Assembly (NCBI RefSeq): GCF_043290135.1
Contig: NC_134710.1
Coordinates: 140,191,832 to 140,255,831 of the forward strand
Reading direction: 5' to 3'
Source: Rhipicephalus microplus
Taxonomy: Eukaryota > Arthropoda > Arachnida > Ixodida > Ixodidae
Length of the DNA stretch: 64,000 nt
A program made the position numbers and the translations under genes. The notes under the pieces are model-generated. The model made no database searches, was not told the DNA's origin, and saw nothing but the letters and a program-made list of their open reading frames with translations. This document shows, one piece after another, positions 61,310-64,000 of the stretch. Within the stretch, counting starts at the first letter, position 1, and the number at the start of each line of letters is the position of its first letter.

Positions 61310-62020
61310 TGGTGTCAATACGACAACTGGTATGGCGTAACATGGCTGAATGACGAGCATAAGTCACTGGTCATAACATAAAAGTCGTGATATGTATGTC
61401 TTGATTTACATTTCATGGTCTTGCTGCTATTGCGGTGGTTTCGTTCAAATGACATATTGCAAAACTGATATGGTATGACATGACTGAATGGCGAACATAA
61501 GTTACAGACCCTAACGTGAAAATCATGACATGCGTGTCATGTAGGAACATGACTGAAGTTTATAAAAAAATAAAAGTTTATCCAATCCAATCCAATGTAG
61601 GAACATGACTGCATGCCACGCTCATGATGCACTCGCGGTCATTTCCCTCGCTTCCCCTATCTTAAATTTGGTATTAAGTGACGTGAATGGATGATGAAGG
61701 TATGCAGCTGGTGAAAACATGATAATCATGAGATGCGGGTCAGGTAACAAAATGACTATATGCCACGCTCATGGTGCGCTCAAGGACGTTTTGCTAGCTC
61801 CACATATAACAAATTTGGTATTACATGACGCGAACGGACGACAAAGTTATGACACGTTCAAACACGATACTTATGACATGCGTGTCATGTAAAAACATGA
61901 CTACATGCTACGCTCATAACCTGCTCACGGCCGTTCCGCTAGCTCCACATATCCAAAATTTGGTATTTCGTGACGTGAATAGACGACGAAGGTAAATGAC
62001 ACGTTAAAACATGATAACCA
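61310..62020 (+). repeat. ~145-bp minisatellite, unit 3 (about 4-5 monomers)
   Basis: Homologous to the unit 1 and unit 2 edge monomers. One 40-base insertion at 61556-61595. Confidence 0.8.
61556..61595 (+). mobile_element. 40-bp retro-insertion with perfect TSD
   Basis: AAGTTTATAAAAAAATAAAA followed by GTTTATCCAATCCAATCCAA is flanked by a perfect 16-base duplication TGTAGGAACATGACTG (61540-61555 and 61596-61611). Unit 1 shows the empty site. The (TCCAA)n end is typical of LINE 3' ends, so it is an extremely truncated LINE copy. Confidence 0.8.
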
Positions 62021-62808
62021 TAACATGGAATTCATGCATATAATTTACGTCCGCCTGGTAACATTTTGCTGATTTTAAAGTGACACATCAACCTTCCTCA
62101 TTTGTGCATCGTATATCATCGATTCCCACTGTACAATGGATCTGCACTTTTTTATTAGTAATAGATAATAAACTAGGTCAACATGCTATTTGAAAACATA
62201 AATAAATAAAATGCATGTGTCGACACAGAAGAAGAACGAGAAAGATTAATTATTTAGTATTTGGGTTTCATTCAGATAATTTCGCACAGTCATGCAAAAC
62301 TTCGCTCGGTGAACTCAAAATAGAGGCCCCAAAAGACAGAATCACGGGCACGTAAAAATTCATTCCAATAGCCCCTAAAGAACTTTCGAACTTGGATCTT
62401 GGAGCTATAGTAAGTCACCTACAGGTCAAAAAGAAATTATCTGCAGCTTCTATATAGGTTGCCACGGAAAGCGCACATTGGAGGAAGAGCCGGACCACAC
62501 CTGTGTTAGTATAAATTTATTTTCAGCACTTGACAATGCAACGTCGTGATTGCCACTTCTATTTTACGTACTTTGCAAAATGATTGCTGCCGCGATTGTA
62601 ATCAGTGCTGATATTCTATGTAGCTTGTCAGTGGTGTACCTGCGAAACTTTCCATAATGTTACGCCTCCGATATCAGGCTGCTGTCACATAAGCGGATGG
62701 TGGAAATCACGGTAAAATTCATGTTGTATGCGGGATGCGTTTGTAAAGCACGAGTTACTTTCTGTGCATTTTGAAGAACAGGAAGGTATTTTCACCGTGT
62801 TCACAAGC
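62021..62808 (+). repeat. Unique tail of array unit 3
   Basis: Uninterrupted version of the tail. It serves as the reference that reveals the insertion sites at 34955 and 48311. Confidence 0.85.
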
Positions 62809-63058
62809 AGAGACGTGACTGCGTGGTAAACACTCGTTTGCGACGCAAACGAGCTAGGTTCGATCACCACTCTAAGCTAGCATTTTTCATTATTTCTTTT
62901 TATTTGCATCTTTCTCTTTTTTTCGGTCACGCAAAGATGGTGATTTTTCGCTCACAACCAAGACTTTTAAAACTGATGCGACTATCATTGCAATAAAGCC
63001 ATTAACTTTAACACATCTTTATACTAAATATGAAGACTGCATTGGGAAGGATAGGCTA
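62809..63058 (+). mobile_element. tRNA-derived SINE and end of array unit 3
   Basis: GACTGCGTGGTAAACACTCG and TAGGTTCGATCACC, then the common body and the unit end GACTGCATTGGGAAGG. Confidence 0.75.
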
Positions 63059-63389
63059 AGTTAGCCGGTTCCAACGTAGCCTACCTTCCCATATTTTGCC
63101 AAATATAAGTAAATCAATCAATAAATAAACATATAAATGTATTTAGGTGTACACCGACAAATCATGACTGATTCAAAGCTCTACGTCAGCATTCTTCTTG
63201 CATACCCCCCCCCCCCCCCACCAAAAAAAAAAGGCTTTTGAGCTCAGCCATATCACAACATACACAACCCCAGAGCTTTATGCAACACTGTGCTTTACGC
63301 TTCATATGTTTACAGTCAGGTCCTCCTATGGATAGGTAGTTTTATATGACTCACAATCGTTGTTAGATTAATTTGTTTAAAAGGTGTCA
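63059..63389. other. Unassigned DNA right of the array
   Basis: AT-rich. A C-run followed by an A-run lies at about 63206-63231. No gene. Confidence 0.4.
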
Positions 63390-64000
63390 GTTGAAGCAAC
63401 AAAGCTAGCGTGCTGGCATATGAAACGCAGATGAATTACGTTATAGCAAAACATTTAAAACACAGAATAATGTTTCAGTGGGTACCAAGTCACTGTGAAA
63501 TGGTAGAAAATGACATAGCTGATCGCATGGCAAATGCAACGCATCAGGAGAATAATAAATCACTGCCAGCTCTACCGATGAGCTATGCGCGATGTCTAAT
63601 AAATAAGCTGACCTGTCAATTGTCCAAGGAAACTTAGTTCAAAAATGGTGCACGAAACTCTCAGTTATGTAGCATTGATCCCGGTACAGAATTTTAAATT
63701 CCGTTAAAGGTTAGCCGATCTGTAGAAACAGTCATTCATAGGCTTTGACATGGGACGGCCTACACGAAGGCCTTCTTGCATACAATAAGGAAAGCTGGCA
63801 CCTGCTCATGTGGAGAAGTTGCAGGAGATGTTGAGCACATTCTTCAATCGTAAAAGTTATCATGGCCCTCAGAAGAAACGTTTACAAATATAAATTCTTT
63901 GGATAAGCGACCCCCATTGATAGCAAAAATCTTAGGCCCACAGCCGAAAAGAAACCTACACGCAAACTGCAGCGGCTGATGGGTAGTCACTTTCTGGAGG
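63390..64000 (+). pseudogene. LINE RNase H and C-terminal fragment
   Basis: The frame 63410-63637 reads FQWVPSHCEMVENDIADRMA, the last RNase H block of a LINE ORF2. Beyond a stop, in other frames, come ETVIHRL, GTAYTKAFLH and a Cys/His block CSCGEVAGDVEHILQS. These are the usual C-terminal elements. It is truncated on the left, broken by stops, and runs off the window. It differs from the LINEs at 26.7, 35 and 48.5 kb. Confidence 0.7.

Overview
The window looks like intergenic, repeat-dominated DNA from a hard tick (Ixodida, possibly a Rhipicephalus-like metastriate). Reasons: RTE-type LINEs ending in (GAT)n, I-type LINEs with RNase H, a Penelope-like element with a GIY-YIG nuclease, many tRNA-headed SINEs sharing one tail, and very long (TA)n, (CA)n and (ATCT)n tracts. 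The species call is inference from repeat style only. I found no convincing multi-exon host gene. The best host-coding candidate is one GC-rich possible exon at 13611-13838.

Layout. 1-4.2 kb: unassigned DNA, a weak hAT-like candidate and a small Penelope-derived hairpin with target-site duplication (TSD). 4.2-9.9 kb: a nest, in which a minus-strand RTE LINE carries a complete Penelope-like element (4919-7727, 11-bp TSD, open reading frame) and a SINE. 9.9-25.7 kb: SINEs, microsatellites, a foldback element (14457-16425), a perfect 55-bp tandem duplication and a 401-bp duplication of (TA)n plus a tRNA-like hairpin.

25.8-63.1 kb is the main structure. Once insertions are removed, it is three head-to-tail copies of one composite unit (about 3.3, 8.2 and 3.2 kb). 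Each unit runs: ~0.95-kb module, fossil LINE 3' end with a trinucleotide tail, (ATCT)n tract, ~145-bp minisatellite, unique tail, tRNA-derived SINE. In unit 2 the minisatellite has grown to about 5.7 kb with a ~871-bp higher-order period. The array was later invaded by minus-strand I-type LINEs (26715-32818), a plus-strand I-type LINE (34956-40327) and a Ty3/Gypsy element (48312-59352, TSD gtaat). The Gypsy 5' LTR is itself split by a minus-strand LINE (48468-54095). Removing that LINE restores a 266-bp LTR against 267 bp for its partner.

63.1-64 kb ends in a LINE RNase H fragment that runs off the window. Nearly all coding capacity here belongs to transposable elements. Most copies are broken by stops and frameshifts; the Penelope-like ORF is the clear exception. 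The nested order gives a relative history: array units first, then LINEs and Gypsy, then the LINE inside the Gypsy LTR.
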